A stretch of DNA of 62,204 nucleotides from an uncultured Bacteroides sp. (GCA_905210875.1 CAJLYN010000001.1:1-62204), one strand, 5' to 3'. Shown: positions 44,967 through 54,593, numbered from the stretch's first letter. The notes: generated by a model from the sequence alone, not told the origin. Numbers and translations are program-made.

Positions 44967-47852
44967 TCATTTAGCAGTTGTTCTGAAATCGAAGCCCAGA
45001 CCCATGAAGATACCTTCGTCGCCCGACTTAATGCGTATCGTACCGGGCTGACTCTTGGGACCGTGCTGCGATATGGGTTTAAAACTCCGTATGGCAGGTA
45101 TTTCGAGCAAGAACGAAATATCGCCCGCCGGGAAGGCCGGCATGGTGAGCGCCGTACCCTGGCGTTCGTGAGGCTCTTCGGGAGTGAGCATACGCAGGTA
45201 GACACCATCGCTGGTGGCAAATACCGTAAAGTCGCTCTCCTTGTTCTGCACGGTCGCCCAATAGAGGTTGGAATGATATCCCTTAAACTCGGGATAAATG
45301 AGATTCTCGTAACTTTCGCCCGTGATGGTGTTGTTATAGGCTTTCTCCCACAGGCCGACGTTGGCACCGCGCAGGCGGTTTTTCCACACCCGGTAAGGGC
45401 CACCGCCCAACCAGCGCATGCCGGTAACGGCACTCTCGGGGTAAGAGAAGGTGATACCCAGATTGGTAATATTCTCATACGAAGCGGCATCGTCGAGGCC
45501 ACCGCCCAGACGCGAACGGTTGAGCATCACCATCTGCATGTCGAGAAGTCCGTCGGGAGCCATACGCCACACAATCGAGTCGATATTTCCATTGTACTTT
45601 ACGGCAAAGACGGCCGTATCGCCATCGATACGAGTCTGTGTGCTTTTTACCGAAGCCACCATACCCACCGGTGCCGGTCCGTTAGACAGGGAAATATGAT
45701 GTCCGTTACTCAACACCTGCATAATATATCCGGTGGTGGTATCGAACGTCACTTCGACACCTGCGGCAGCGAGTTTCACAGCGTTGCCATTCTTCTCACA
45801 CACGGCTTTGCCGGAAGTGGAAGCCTCGGTGCGATGACGTTTCCAATAGTCGCGGGCATAGCCCACATTCCAGGTACGGGTTACCATCTCCCGACCATCG
45901 GGGTGATATGCCACCATTTCGAGCACATCGGCGTCGAAAAAGTTCTTGGGAAGAGCCATCGTGGCAATGCCCCGCTCTCCGGGACACAACGGCGGCAACT
46001 TCACCTCGCCTTCGGCCATAACTGTACGGCTGCCTTTGCCTCCGGAAACCGGCGAATCTATCTTGTAAAGTTTATAAGTCATACGACAGGAGTCGAGCGA
46101 GGTATAGAGATAATCGTTGGTAACAAAGAACCGTCCGTCGAACGAGGGGGTAACGAAAAAGCGTTCGACCTGTATCGGGGCCCATATATCACGCACCGTG
46201 TAGTAGCTGCCCTCTTTCTCGCGATAGGGGCCAAGTATGCCATCGGGGGCATTGAAGCCGTCGGAGTCGAGAACACCGCCCTTGTCGACACGTTTCACGG
46301 CATTGTCGCAGAAGTCCCACATGAATCCGCCCACGAAAAGCGGGTGCGACTTGTAGTTGTTCCAGAAATCTTCCAGGCCTGCGCCGTGTCCCTGGTCATA
46401 CTGCCCGTGCATGAACTCGGTAGGCATGAAAAGTTTATAGCCATAAGTAAAGCGGGCCACGCCGGTGAGATAGGCAGGATAATGGTGCGTATCGAGCTCA
46501 TCAAAGTCGGCCCAAGGGTGAATGACATGGCGTTTCTGCGGGTCGTAAACGGCAAAGAGCTTGTCGAGATTCTTATTCCAGCCACCTTCATTGCCGTTGC
46601 TCCAAATAATAATACAAGGGTGGTTAACGTCGCGTGTAACCATCTCGGGAAGCAGACGCGAACCCACCTGGGTATCGTAGGAGTTCTGCCAGCCGGCCAA
46701 CTCATCGACGAAGAAAACACCCAACGAATCGCACACGTCGAGGAAATGCTCGTCGGGCGGATAGTGGCAGCGTATGGCATTCATGTTCATCTCCTTGATG
46801 AGACGAACGTCGTCGATGCTAATCTGCTTGTTGGTCGTGCGACCGCCATCGGGCCAGAACGAGTGACGGTTGATACCTTTGAGCACCACCTTCACCCCGT
46901 TGACATAGAGTCCATCTTTGGGGCGGAAGTCGACCGTGCGGAAACCGATGCGCTGTTCATAGCGATGCAACACGGTACCGTCGCCGCTACGCAGATTGAC
47001 AGTGAGTGTATAGAGATTGGGATTCTCAGGGTTCCACGGGCGGACACCGTTCCAACGACCCGACAAGGTAACAAGGCTGTCGCCGGCCGAAGCCGAGGCC
47101 TGCAACTTGCCATAGAGCACCTCGCCCGTTGCTACCGACGCAAGGGTGGCATCGAGCTGATATGTACCGTCGATACCCGAGAGAAATACCTGGGCATCGA
47201 TAGAACCGTCGGCACGCGCATCGACTGCCAAACGGTCGATGTGACGTACGGGTTTGATTTCGAGATAGACAGGACGGTATATGCCGCCGAAGAGCCACCA
47301 GTCGGCCTTGCGCTCGGCATTATTGACCGACTTGTTCTCGGAGTGTTTCCACACCGTCACTTCAAGGACATTTTTTTTACCGAAGGAGACATAATCGGTT
47401 ATGTCGTAGGAGAAACGATAAAATCCGCCCTGATGTTTGGGGCCGACTATCTGGCCGTTGACCGAGACTTCGGTATCGGTCATCACTCCGTCAAAAACAA
47501 TAGAGACCTGCTGGCCGCGACAACTGGCGGGAAGTGAGAAGGTGTGCCGATAGATACCTTGCTCTCGACTGGGATTTTTCAGCCGTTTCACCAAGCCACT
47601 ATTACGGTCTTTGTCCTTGTACCAACGGCCGTAGGTATATTCGCCATATCCCTGCAACTCCCATTGCGAGGGGACTTCGATTTTTTTCCACTTACCGCTG
47701 TTACGGCCTTCGGTACAATAGAAATCCCACGTCTCGGTGTGGCCGAAACCGGTACCGGAGAGGTAGACTTTACGGGTTTCCTGTGCGCCTGAGAGGCTGG
47801 GCAGCAACGTGCCCATGGCGGCAAAAAATGCGATAAACAGTTTTCTTTTCAT
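44967..47852 (-). CDS. GH2 beta-galactosidase
   Basis: 961 residues from ATG 47852 (signal peptide ending LSGAQ); the in-frame ATG 42 nt upstream lies in the leader. Order: sugar-binding jelly roll (about 25-200, with WWLFGGIYRPVYLEI), Ig-like sandwich (200-310), TIM barrel (310-600) and a C-terminal beta-galactosidase small-chain-like domain (about 690-955). The acid/base Glu422 sits in IIIWSNGNEGGW and the nucleophile Glu479 in PTEFMHGQYDQG. The nucleophile region differs from the lacZ type. It is in an operon with GH106, so it probably trims galactosyl side chains of rhamnogalacturonan-I in the periplasm. Confidence 0.93.
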   Translation of the reverse strand: MKRKLFIAFFAAMGTLLPSLSGAQETRKVYLSGTGFGHTETWDFYCTEGRNSGKWKKIEVPSQWELQGYGEYTYGRWYKDKDRNSGLVKRLKNPSREQGIYRHTFSLPASCRGQQVSIVFDGVMTDTEVSVNGQIVGPKHQGGFYRFSYDITDYVSFGKKNVLEVTVWKHSENKSVNNAERKADWWLFGGIYRPVYLEIKPVRHIDRLAVDARADGSIDAQVFLSGIDGTYQLDATLASVATGEVLYGKLQASASAGDSLVTLSGRWNGVRPWNPENPNLYTLTVNLRSGDGTVLHRYEQRIGFRTVDFRPKDGLYVNGVKVVLKGINRHSFWPDGGRTTNKQISIDDVRLIKEMNMNAIRCHYPPDEHFLDVCDSLGVFFVDELAGWQNSYDTQVGSRLLPEMVTRDVNHPCIIIWSNGNEGGWNKNLDKLFAVYDPQKRHVIHPWADFDELDTHHYPAYLTGVARFTYGYKLFMPTEFMHGQYDQGHGAGLEDFWNNYKSHPLFVGGFMWDFCDNAVKRVDKGGVLDSDGFNAPDGILGPYREKEGSYYTVRDIWAPIQVERFFVTPSFDGRFFVTNDYLYTSLDSCRMTYKLYKIDSPVSGGKGSRTVMAEGEVKLPPLCPGERGIATMALPKNFFDADVLEMVAYHPDGREMVTRTWNVGYARDYWKRHRTEASTSGKAVCEKNGNAVKLAAAGVEVTFDTTTGYIMQVLSNGHHISLSNGPAPVGMVASVKSTQTRIDGDTAVFAVKYNGNIDSIVWRMAPDGLLDMQMVMLNRSRLGGGLDDAASYENITNLGITFSYPESAVTGMRWLGGGPYRVWKNRLRGANVGLWEKAYNNTITGESYENLIYPEFKGYHSNLYWATVQNKESDFTVFATSDGVYLRMLTPEEPHERQGTALTMPAFPAGDISFLLEIPAIRSFKPISQHGPKSQPGTIRIKSGDEGIFMGLGFDFRTTAK

Positions 47853-47910
47853 GATATATTTCGATAATCTTACACGGTAGCATTTCTTAATCAAAGAAAA
47901 AGAAATGCTC

Positions 47911-47942
47911 CAAAGATAATTTTTTCTCTCAAATGTTCCAAA
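47911..47942 (-). promoter_or_regulatory. Promoter of the GH2-GH106 unit
   Basis: The minus strand reads TTTTG (from 47942), 20 nt, then TATCTTTG (47911-47918): a full Bacteroidetes promoter with ideal spacing. The leader of about 50 nt contains an imperfect stem-loop (about 47879-47910). Confidence 0.7.
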
Positions 47943-47943
47943 A

Positions 47944-47959
47944 TTCCACCTGGGTGAAA
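47944..47959. promoter_or_regulatory. Operator-like palindrome TTCCACCTGGGTGAAA
   Basis: An imperfect 16-bp palindrome (TTYCACC-TG-GGTGRAA) abuts the -33 box of the GH2-GH106 promoter on its upstream side, a position typical of regulator binding. I did not find a second copy by eye elsewhere in the window. Confidence 0.4.
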
Positions 47960-48018
47960 CAGAGCATTTCAGACCTTATATTACGCCGAAAAACTACCGA
48001 CTTGATGAGTGCAGACGG

Positions 48019-48816
48019 TCATTTCAGGAATTTTTTCAACTTACAGCCTTTGAGTTGCTCGATTTGCTGAGCCACCACTCCGGCATTGATGCGAGCACCT
48101 TTTTCCGACGTGTGTGTCCAGTCGGCATCGGTAAAGCAGGCCTTGACAGCCTCCTGCCCCATCTTGTCGTAGATATCCGAAATCAGCGCATTGAGATCGA
48201 TGCAGGGAACATTTTCCTCCTGAGCCACTTGGCGGGCCCATACGGCATGAGAGGTGTCGCGTATGACTTTACCGTCGTCCCAGCGATTACGAGGAATAAG
48301 GGTGCAAAGAATGGGGTGTGCGCCTTTGGCTTTGGCCTCACGGACATACTTGCGCAAATAGGCTCCATAGGTAACAACGGTCTCCTTCACACCGGTCGAC
48401 TCTACAACTCCGGTCGTATCGTTGTCGCCCGTACCTTTGAGAGAGGCACGCGGACGGCTTCCGGTAAAGATATCTCCACCATCGTTGTGACCAAACTGTA
48501 TGAGTACATAATCGCCTTTTCCCAACGAATCAAGTACGGCGTCCCAACGGCCTTCGGTAATAAACGTGCGGCTGCTGCGGCCTCCAATGGCACGGTTGCG
48601 CACCTCGGCCTTGTTCGGGTCAAAATACTCTCCAATAAAGCTGCCCCAGCCCCACTGGCCCCGGTCACCGCGACCTTGACCGTTTTTCACGGTGGAATCG
48701 CCTATGACATAAACCAACGTCTTTTTATTTTTTTTCTCTTTGCGGGCATAGACTTCGGTTGCACCCAAAGATTGCAACAAGACAACAAGCCCCAAGAGAT
48801 ATACTATTCTTTTCAT
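48019..48816 (-). CDS. CE12 rhamnogalacturonan acetylesterase (SGNH hydrolase)
   Basis: 265 residues with a signal peptide. Removes O-acetyl groups from galacturonic acid in rhamnogalacturonan-I. The SGNH blocks are all present: GDSTVKNG (nucleophile Ser in block I), NRAIGGRSSRTF (block II Gly), QFGHNDGGD (block III Asn) and DWTHTSEKGA (block V Asp and His). QWGWGSFIGEYF is typical of CE12. It lies downstream of the PL1 pectate lyase gene, from which it is separated by 66 nt with a stem-loop, so the two are probably coexpressed. Confidence 0.92.
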   Translation of the reverse strand: MKRIVYLLGLVVLLQSLGATEVYARKEKKNKKTLVYVIGDSTVKNGQGRGDRGQWGWGSFIGEYFDPNKAEVRNRAIGGRSSRTFITEGRWDAVLDSLGKGDYVLIQFGHNDGGDIFTGSRPRASLKGTGDNDTTGVVESTGVKETVVTYGAYLRKYVREAKAKGAHPILCTLIPRNRWDDGKVIRDTSHAVWARQVAQEENVPCIDLNALISDIYDKMGQEAVKACFTDADWTHTSEKGARINAGVVAQQIEQLKGCKLKKFLK

Positions 48817-48838
48817 AATTCATGATATAATTACAGAA

Positions 48839-48867
48839 AGAGGATACCTGCATGGCAGGTATCCTCT
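48839..48867 (-). other. Stem-loop between the PL1 and CE12 genes
   Basis: A perfect 13-bp stem (48839-48851 and 48855-48867) with a 3-nt loop, followed on the minus strand only by a short T-tract (TTTC). It is a weak terminator or a processing element that may reduce CE12 relative to PL1. Confidence 0.6.
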
Positions 48868-48882
48868 TATCATATGGACATT

Positions 48883-51765
48883 TTAATATTTCATTATACG
48901 GGCGGCATGCATCGTATTGCCGGTTGTGACAATACAACTATATGCACCGGCCGGCAACTGGTCGAGGCCTCTTACCTCTGCCAAGCCACCCGAAACAGCT
49001 ACATCACGGCTATAAACAAGGAGACCTGAGAGATTGTAAATTTCGACTTTTACCGTCATGACATTTTCGGGAACGACAACCGAAAATGCCTCTTTAAACG
49101 GATTGGGACATACGGTCAATCCATCAACACTCTCATCTTGTTCCACCTCTTCGATAGCCGTCACGCCATGCTCATATTTTGCTTTGACTTCAACCTCGGT
49201 GAGAGCGTCGTTGTAAAGCGTAAACTCATCGATAGAACCAATAAACGGAGCGTCGAAATTGATATTCACGTTACCGATGACCAAAGCTTCATTACCGGAG
49301 ATGGCACCGGTTTTGTCTTCGCCCGAAGCAAAGAGTTCACCATCTATATACAAGCGGAGCTGTGCATTCTCCACATCACGAACGGCTACTACATGATGCC
49401 AGTTACCATCGAAATAGGAGGTCGCAGCACCTTCGGCCAACGACTTTGTCACATTATCATCTACGCCGAAATAGAGTCGTCCGTTCTTGTATTCAAGGCC
49501 GAACCACGTACCGGTATTACCGTTGCCATCCAAAGCGTGACTACCCTTATGGAGCAGATAACGGCTTTGCGAACTGCTACCTGATGTCGACTTGAACCAA
49601 AACTCATACGAGAACGGTGCACTTTCAAATTCTATTGCTTCATAGGAAGGGACAATCATACCATCGGTTGTGCTGGCAGCCGAGAAAGCGATGCCACCGC
49701 CGATTTTGCCTTCACCCCAAACAGGGACATACGAACCGTACGGGGTTGCATCGTTGGCCAAAATCTCTTCGTCAGAAGGAGCATTCACAGCCGTAGAACC
49801 GGAGGTTTCATCGAAAGCAAAGTAGGCCACCTTGGTGCGGACAGGCTCACGACCCGAGGTGAAACTCCATACCGTACCCTCAGTGCGTCCCAAATTATTG
49901 CTGGCATCGATACGCCAGTAATAGGTGGTATTCTGTTCCAAATCCATCGTGTACGACTTGGCTTTAACAGTCGTTACAGAATCCAGATTGTCGGGTGACG
50001 TACCTATATAAATGTGATAAGATGGACGGCCCGAGGTTGCATTGGAGAATCTCAAAGTCGTGGTCATATACTCTTCGATGGTAGATCCGTCGGCAGGATA
50101 AGGATCGGTCGACATATCGGGTGCACCGGGCGCACTCGGGGTAGTAAATTCGATATCGGCCGGCACCGATTCCATATCAGAAGTGAAAGTGATAAAACGA
50201 GCCGTGTAGGTCGATTTTGAAGAAAGGCCATCAATTTGGTAAGAAACTTCCGCTACATTATCGATGGTGTCAATAGGCGTAAACACCGATTCGCCCTCTT
50301 TCATCAGTTCCACACGTATTTTTGCACCCTCGGCTTTTTCATAGCAGGCAAAACCTATGGTTACTTGCATTGTATCGAGCGTACGCAATGCCAAGTCGAC
50401 AGGATACTTCAAGAACGTGCGGTCGGCCACAGGTATGTTGTTGATGTAATTCTCGATATTGAGATACCCGTTTGCAGCATAAGCCACGGCATCGGAAGCA
50501 TCATTGGGATTGAGTCCGTTGGCTGTTTCCCAAGCGTCGGGCATACCATCATTATCGCTGTCGAGAGGTTTCGGAGCCGTATAGAAATGGCCCACGTTGT
50601 TTTTCAAAGCCAAAGCTCCTTCACTACCTATCGTGGCACCTTTTGTACCAAAAGAAGATAACTCATCGATAACATAAGCATCGACTTCATCACGATCGGG
50701 TAAAGAGGCTCCCACACTGTCGATGACCCATTGGAGAGCTTCATCGGCTGTCTGGAACATCGAAGCCACAGCGGGATGCTCTCTTCCATCGGTGGGATAC
50801 TCGGCACTCTGCTGGAATTCCTCATAAGTGGCATATACATTACCTCCGAAATCGTCGTCGGTCATATCACGGCCGTTAACAACACCGTCTCTACTTCCAT
50901 CAGTTTTATTGGCACGGTGATAAACAGCCGTAAGGTCATTACCACGTCCTACACCGGTACCGTTGCTGGTCGGGCCCTGAATGAAATAGTTGGCCTGTAT
51001 ATCGGCCCAAATACGACCTTCGGAATCGCCGCCAAGGTTATAACCACCGCCACTACCCCAGTTATAGACAACATTGTTGATATACTGGTTAAGGCCTTTC
51101 ACCTTGTGGTTACGAGTCGCATTATCGGCATATAAATTACGATAAAGCGTCACACCGCCCACCTCATTGGTAGGTTGGCACAGGCCACCGGCCGAGTGAG
51201 GTTGGAGGCCCTGGCTCATTATTGTTTTCTGTATGGTGATGTTTCCTACACCCCCGCCTTTGCCATCGGAATTGATGGAGAAGGTCTCGTCTTTTCCCCA
51301 AGAAACCGAACAGTGATCGAAAATCATGTTCGAACCATTGGCGATACCAGCGGCATCTTTTCCACCGTCTCCACTTGTACCCATACGGATGCGCAGATGT
51401 CGAACAATGATATCATTCGCTCCGGAAAATGAGACTCCGTTTCCGTAGATAACCACTCCATTACCGGGTGCAGTCTGGCCGGCAATGGTAAGATTCTTGG
51501 AAAAAACTAGGCGCTCGTTGATTCTTATGATACCCGACACATCAAAAACAATAACACGGTCGGGTTGACTGATGGCATCTCTGAACGAACCTGTACCTGA
51601 ATCATTGAGATTGGTCACATGATACACGGTAGGATTACTTCCTGCACGTGCTCCACGGGCAAAACGTCCATAGCCTTCGGCTCCGGGGAATGCAATAAGC
51701 CCATCGGCCGAAACTCCGCCTAAAAACGCAAATGCCAAAGAGAAAGTAAGTAAAATTCTTTTCAT
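48883..51765 (-). CDS. PL1-type pectate lyase with Fn3, LamG-like and T9SS sorting domains
   Basis: 960 residues. Signal peptide (ends GGVSA), then a PL1 parallel beta-helix at about 22-330 (AFPGAEGYGRFARGARAG, NLNDSGTGSFRDAI, NIIVRHLRIRMG-like segment, MIFDHCSVSWGKDET). A calcium-type DSDNDGMPDAWE linker near 400 is followed by fibronectin-III-like modules (about 455-640), a LamG/concanavalin-type domain (about 650-860; FSYEFWFKSTSG, NWHHVVAVRD, LRLYIDGELFASG), and a T9SS type A C-terminal domain (about 880-960; LTVCPNPF, VEIYNLSGLLVYS, LPAGAYSCIV). PL1 cleaves galacturonan by beta-elimination. The sorting domain predicts secretion by T9SS and attachment to, or release from, the surface. It heads a unit with CE12. 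Confidence 0.9.
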   Translation of the reverse strand: MKRILLTFSLAFAFLGGVSADGLIAFPGAEGYGRFARGARAGSNPTVYHVTNLNDSGTGSFRDAISQPDRVIVFDVSGIIRINERLVFSKNLTIAGQTAPGNGVVIYGNGVSFSGANDIIVRHLRIRMGTSGDGGKDAAGIANGSNMIFDHCSVSWGKDETFSINSDGKGGGVGNITIQKTIMSQGLQPHSAGGLCQPTNEVGGVTLYRNLYADNATRNHKVKGLNQYINNVVYNWGSGGGYNLGGDSEGRIWADIQANYFIQGPTSNGTGVGRGNDLTAVYHRANKTDGSRDGVVNGRDMTDDDFGGNVYATYEEFQQSAEYPTDGREHPAVASMFQTADEALQWVIDSVGASLPDRDEVDAYVIDELSSFGTKGATIGSEGALALKNNVGHFYTAPKPLDSDNDGMPDAWETANGLNPNDASDAVAYAANGYLNIENYINNIPVADRTFLKYPVDLALRTLDTMQVTIGFACYEKAEGAKIRVELMKEGESVFTPIDTIDNVAEVSYQIDGLSSKSTYTARFITFTSDMESVPADIEFTTPSAPGAPDMSTDPYPADGSTIEEYMTTTLRFSNATSGRPSYHIYIGTSPDNLDSVTTVKAKSYTMDLEQNTTYYWRIDASNNLGRTEGTVWSFTSGREPVRTKVAYFAFDETSGSTAVNAPSDEEILANDATPYGSYVPVWGEGKIGGGIAFSAASTTDGMIVPSYEAIEFESAPFSYEFWFKSTSGSSSQSRYLLHKGSHALDGNGNTGTWFGLEYKNGRLYFGVDDNVTKSLAEGAATSYFDGNWHHVVAVRDVENAQLRLYIDGELFASGEDKTGAISGNEALVIGNVNINFDAPFIGSIDEFTLYNDALTEVEVKAKYEHGVTAIEEVEQDESVDGLTVCPNPFKEAFSVVVPENVMTVKVEIYNLSGLLVYSRDVAVSGGLAEVRGLDQLPAGAYSCIVTTGNTMHAARIMKY

Positions 51766-52193
51766 GCGTATAATTATTATTAAAGTTTATAACCCATTCA
51801 ACCAAGCATCTAAGTGAAAAGACCTTACTTACAAGAAGGAACAATACTTTCATACCATCTCCTAAAAAGCAAAGAGAATAGAAAGATTCTGACCTGTTTT
51901 CATGGTATTCTCAGAAAAACGCAACAATAGATGTTACAAATAAACAAAATAAAGGAGCCATAACGACTGTGGAGATTGATAGATAAACTAGCATAAATGA
52001 TTTTATCGTTCCCATTATCAGACAAAAACATTCATCATAACCGAAATACAAATCTCAAATGAAAACCACAGACGCCTGGAATTAAAAGTTAATTCAGGTC
52101 TCATTTTGTCATAGTGATATTATCACGTCTCAAAAAAAGGAGAGGGAGAAACGCAATAGCGTTTCTCCCTCCATCATATCTGTCTATCGGAAA
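51766..52193. other. Long intergenic region upstream of the PL1 gene
   Basis: 428 AT-rich bases containing the terminator of the T9SS protein gene (52132-52171) and a short palindrome GTGATA-T-TATCAC near 52113-52125. I found no exact TAnnTTTG box on the minus strand, so the PL1 promoter is not identified. No coding frame or RNA gene is supported. Confidence 0.5.
52132..52171 (-). terminator. Terminator of the T9SS beta-solenoid protein gene
   Basis: A perfect 13-bp stem (52142-52154 and 52159-52171) with a 4-nt loop is followed on the minus strand by a seven-T run (52132-52138), 22 nt after the stop codon. Confidence 0.9.
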
Positions 52194-54479
52194 TTATTCA
52201 ACGATAAGTTTTTGGGTATAAGCCTTGTCTGCCGTCATGACGCGTACATAGTAGATACCGGCTTGGAGATCCGATACATCGAGTGTAAGGGTCGACTCAC
52301 TGGTAGCAACCGACTTAACCATTTGAGCAGCCGAATTGTAAACAGCTACCTGAGCCATTTCACCAGCAGCCACAGCCACAGTTACGTTACCGTCAACAGC
52401 AGGGTTGGGATATACTTGGAGGTTGCTGTTGTCGGCATCAACGCTTTCGATAGCGTCGGGTTCAGCACTACCCGTACCGGCGGTCAATACTTCGGCAACC
52501 AACATATATTGGGGAGCTGCGAGTTGTGTTTTAACCACTTCACCGGTCTCAAAGTTCATTTCATACTGATATTCACCGGGGATTTGTACTGATCTCAGGC
52601 TGAAAGTAGCGTCGCCGAAACCATCGGTCGAGAGTTCAAAGTAATTGGTGAGGTCAACACCATCAACGAAGCTGACAAGCGAATCGGCTTTGAGGAGAAC
52701 CATCGTATCACCGGCAGCCAACGACCATTCATCACGCGGAGAGAGCTTGATGTTGATTTTGGCATCCGTTCCGTCTTCGGTATCGGAATAAAGACGTACC
52801 TGGTTTTGAACAAATACCTCATCGTGTTTGTCTTTGTTGATGATTTCGAACTCTATTGTAGCTCCATTGTAAAGAAGGAGATTAGCAGCAGAACCGGCTT
52901 TTCTCTCTTGTACAGCAGCAGTAGGAGTTTTTTCGGCATAACCCACCAAAGCGTAAGTACCATCAATAGTCAGTGTACCAATAGCATCGCTACCGGGTTG
53001 CATTGTACCATAGAGGGCAGTGTGACCACCAATTGTTCCATAACCACCGATCGTACCGGTAGGACGGCAGGTTACTGTATTGTTAGTCGAAAGCTTGTGT
53101 TGACCTGTGGCAGTAGCCGTGTCGAGCGAGTTGTTGAAGAGTATACGACCATCCCAAACCTCAACACCTTGGAAGAATTGGTTTTCGTTGGAAGTAATGT
53201 AATAGGTTCCCGTTCCCTGTTTGAAAAGAGCTACACCACATTCTCTCCAAGGATAGTAAGGAGCTTCGCTACCTTTGGGCATGGCGGTGAAAGTACCGTC
53301 GAGATGAGCATCGGCATTGTCACTACCGCAAATAATAGCCAACTGAGGATTGGAATCTTTATAATATCCCATTATAACACCCTCTTTTTCTACATTGAGA
53401 CTCTTCACTCTCAGCAAAGTCACATTTGAACCAGCATCGTTTCCAGCAGAACCCACAGCTATGGCACCACCATTGTGCACTGTCAGGTCTATATCGCACC
53501 AGTCATAAACCAAGCTATCCAAGAGCACAGGATTGTTTCTCGAGACATTATAAAGCAACGAATCGCCGCTCGGACGGTCATAATATTGAGAGGTAGCTCC
53601 TTTACCTTTGGCCGAGTGTGTAGCCAAAATGACTCCGTGGAAACCGGCACCATTATCGGCAAAATCAGGATCCTGATAAACATGTACATCGCCGGTAAAG
53701 TTGCCAAAATAGGTGGGCTCGGTCTCACCTTTGCTACCACCGCCGAGGAAAGCGCGCTCGCCTCTTGAGTAGAAGTTGAGTGTACCAGCACCCGTAACTT
53801 TCTTAACTGAATCGGCCGTAAACATCGAATAGCGCGACAGATAAACATTCATCGTCGAGCCTTCGGGAATTACAAGGTCGGCGGTAAGTTTTTTATACGT
53901 ACCACTATTGCTGGTTCCCAAGTCGATGCTACCTTCACCTTCGGCAGTCACTGTAGGACCAAAAATTCTTGATGCAGCCGATGCATCGGAATAACGAGCC
54001 ACACGACCACCTTTTACAAGCGTTCCACCAGGGAGGTTGTTGATAATATCGGTATAAAGAATACCGTTATTAACCTTTACCAAGGTAGCACCTTCGGTAC
54101 CTTCGAATGTCACCGTCTCATCGGCAGGCGACAGATTGATGGTCAAAGCCTCACTATTCTCTGCACGGATACCTCCAATGGCACCGAGCTGGCTCACCGT
54201 AATTACAGGAGAGGTGGTAGCCCATTCTCCCAGATAATCTTCGCCCAAGCCACCGAGAGCTTCGTCATTGAACAATGCGACACTTCCGTCGGCAAAGCCT
54301 TTGGCTTGATCATCTATACTTCCTGTCTCATCTACCCATGTTGCGAACGTCGAACTCCATGGGAAAACAGCGGCCGTATCAATATCGGTGTTGTTGTAAG
54401 CACCCCATTTCAATACGGTTTGAGCAGACATACCTGCCGAAGCAAGAACAGCTGCTACTAAAAATGTAATTTTCTTCAT
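52194..54479 (-). CDS. Large exported protein with beta-solenoid-like repeats and T9SS sorting domain
   Basis: 761 residues from ATG 54479 (signal peptide ending GMSAQ); a longer frame from 54551 only adds leader sequence. The body (about 30-640) is rich in Gly, Asn, Thr and Val in irregular strand repeats, for example NNLPGGTLVKGGRVARYSD, GRILFNNSLDT and GTIGGYGTIGGHTALYGTMQPGSDAIGTLTIDGTYALVG. The last recalls the autotransporter-associated repeat of passenger beta-helices. The C-terminal 75 residues are a clear T9SS type A domain (VYPNPAVDG, VAVYNSAAQMVKS, LQAGIYYVRVMT, QKLIVE). No catalytic motif is visible. It appears monocistronic between pectin units. A surface adhesin or non-catalytic pectin binder is possible; an enzyme of unknown family cannot be excluded. 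Confidence 0.8.
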   Translation of the reverse strand: MKKITFLVAAVLASAGMSAQTVLKWGAYNNTDIDTAAVFPWSSTFATWVDETGSIDDQAKGFADGSVALFNDEALGGLGEDYLGEWATTSPVITVSQLGAIGGIRAENSEALTINLSPADETVTFEGTEGATLVKVNNGILYTDIINNLPGGTLVKGGRVARYSDASAASRIFGPTVTAEGEGSIDLGTSNSGTYKKLTADLVIPEGSTMNVYLSRYSMFTADSVKKVTGAGTLNFYSRGERAFLGGGSKGETEPTYFGNFTGDVHVYQDPDFADNGAGFHGVILATHSAKGKGATSQYYDRPSGDSLLYNVSRNNPVLLDSLVYDWCDIDLTVHNGGAIAVGSAGNDAGSNVTLLRVKSLNVEKEGVIMGYYKDSNPQLAIICGSDNADAHLDGTFTAMPKGSEAPYYPWRECGVALFKQGTGTYYITSNENQFFQGVEVWDGRILFNNSLDTATATGQHKLSTNNTVTCRPTGTIGGYGTIGGHTALYGTMQPGSDAIGTLTIDGTYALVGYAEKTPTAAVQERKAGSAANLLLYNGATIEFEIINKDKHDEVFVQNQVRLYSDTEDGTDAKINIKLSPRDEWSLAAGDTMVLLKADSLVSFVDGVDLTNYFELSTDGFGDATFSLRSVQIPGEYQYEMNFETGEVVKTQLAAPQYMLVAEVLTAGTGSAEPDAIESVDADNSNLQVYPNPAVDGNVTVAVAAGEMAQVAVYNSAAQMVKSVATSESTLTLDVSDLQAGIYYVRVMTADKAYTQKLIVE

Positions 54480-54557
54480 GATACTTTTGGTATTAGTAGT
54501 TAAGTTATCTCTAAAAATAAAGGGAAAAAAAACTCCACACTTTTCTATCAAGCAAAG

Positions 54558-54593
54558 AAAAGGGTTATTTCCTTAGCAAGAAATAACCCTTTT
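54558..54593 (-). terminator. Terminator of the SASA-GH105 unit
   Basis: A perfect 14-bp stem (54558-54571 and 54580-54593) with an 8-nt loop; its arms carry A/T tracts at the base. It lies 59 nt after the GH105 stop. Confidence 0.8.

Noticed and set aside
44957..45502. N-terminal extension of the GH106 frame up to 45502
   Set aside because: It overlaps the end of the GH2 gene in another frame, is rich in Arg/Pro/Ser like a shadow frame, and a signal peptide begins at ATG 44956, 10 nt after the GH2 stop.
42113..47537. Very long plus-strand open frames (about 850-920 codons) opposite GH106 and GH2, and similar ones opposite M16 (9842-12049), DUF4450 (12559-15102) and the GH51 genes (57382-61036)
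   Set aside because: They lie exactly antisense to strongly supported glycosidase or protease genes, show no family motifs, and arise because the real genes rarely use TTA, CTA and TCA codons, so the opposite frame lacks stops.
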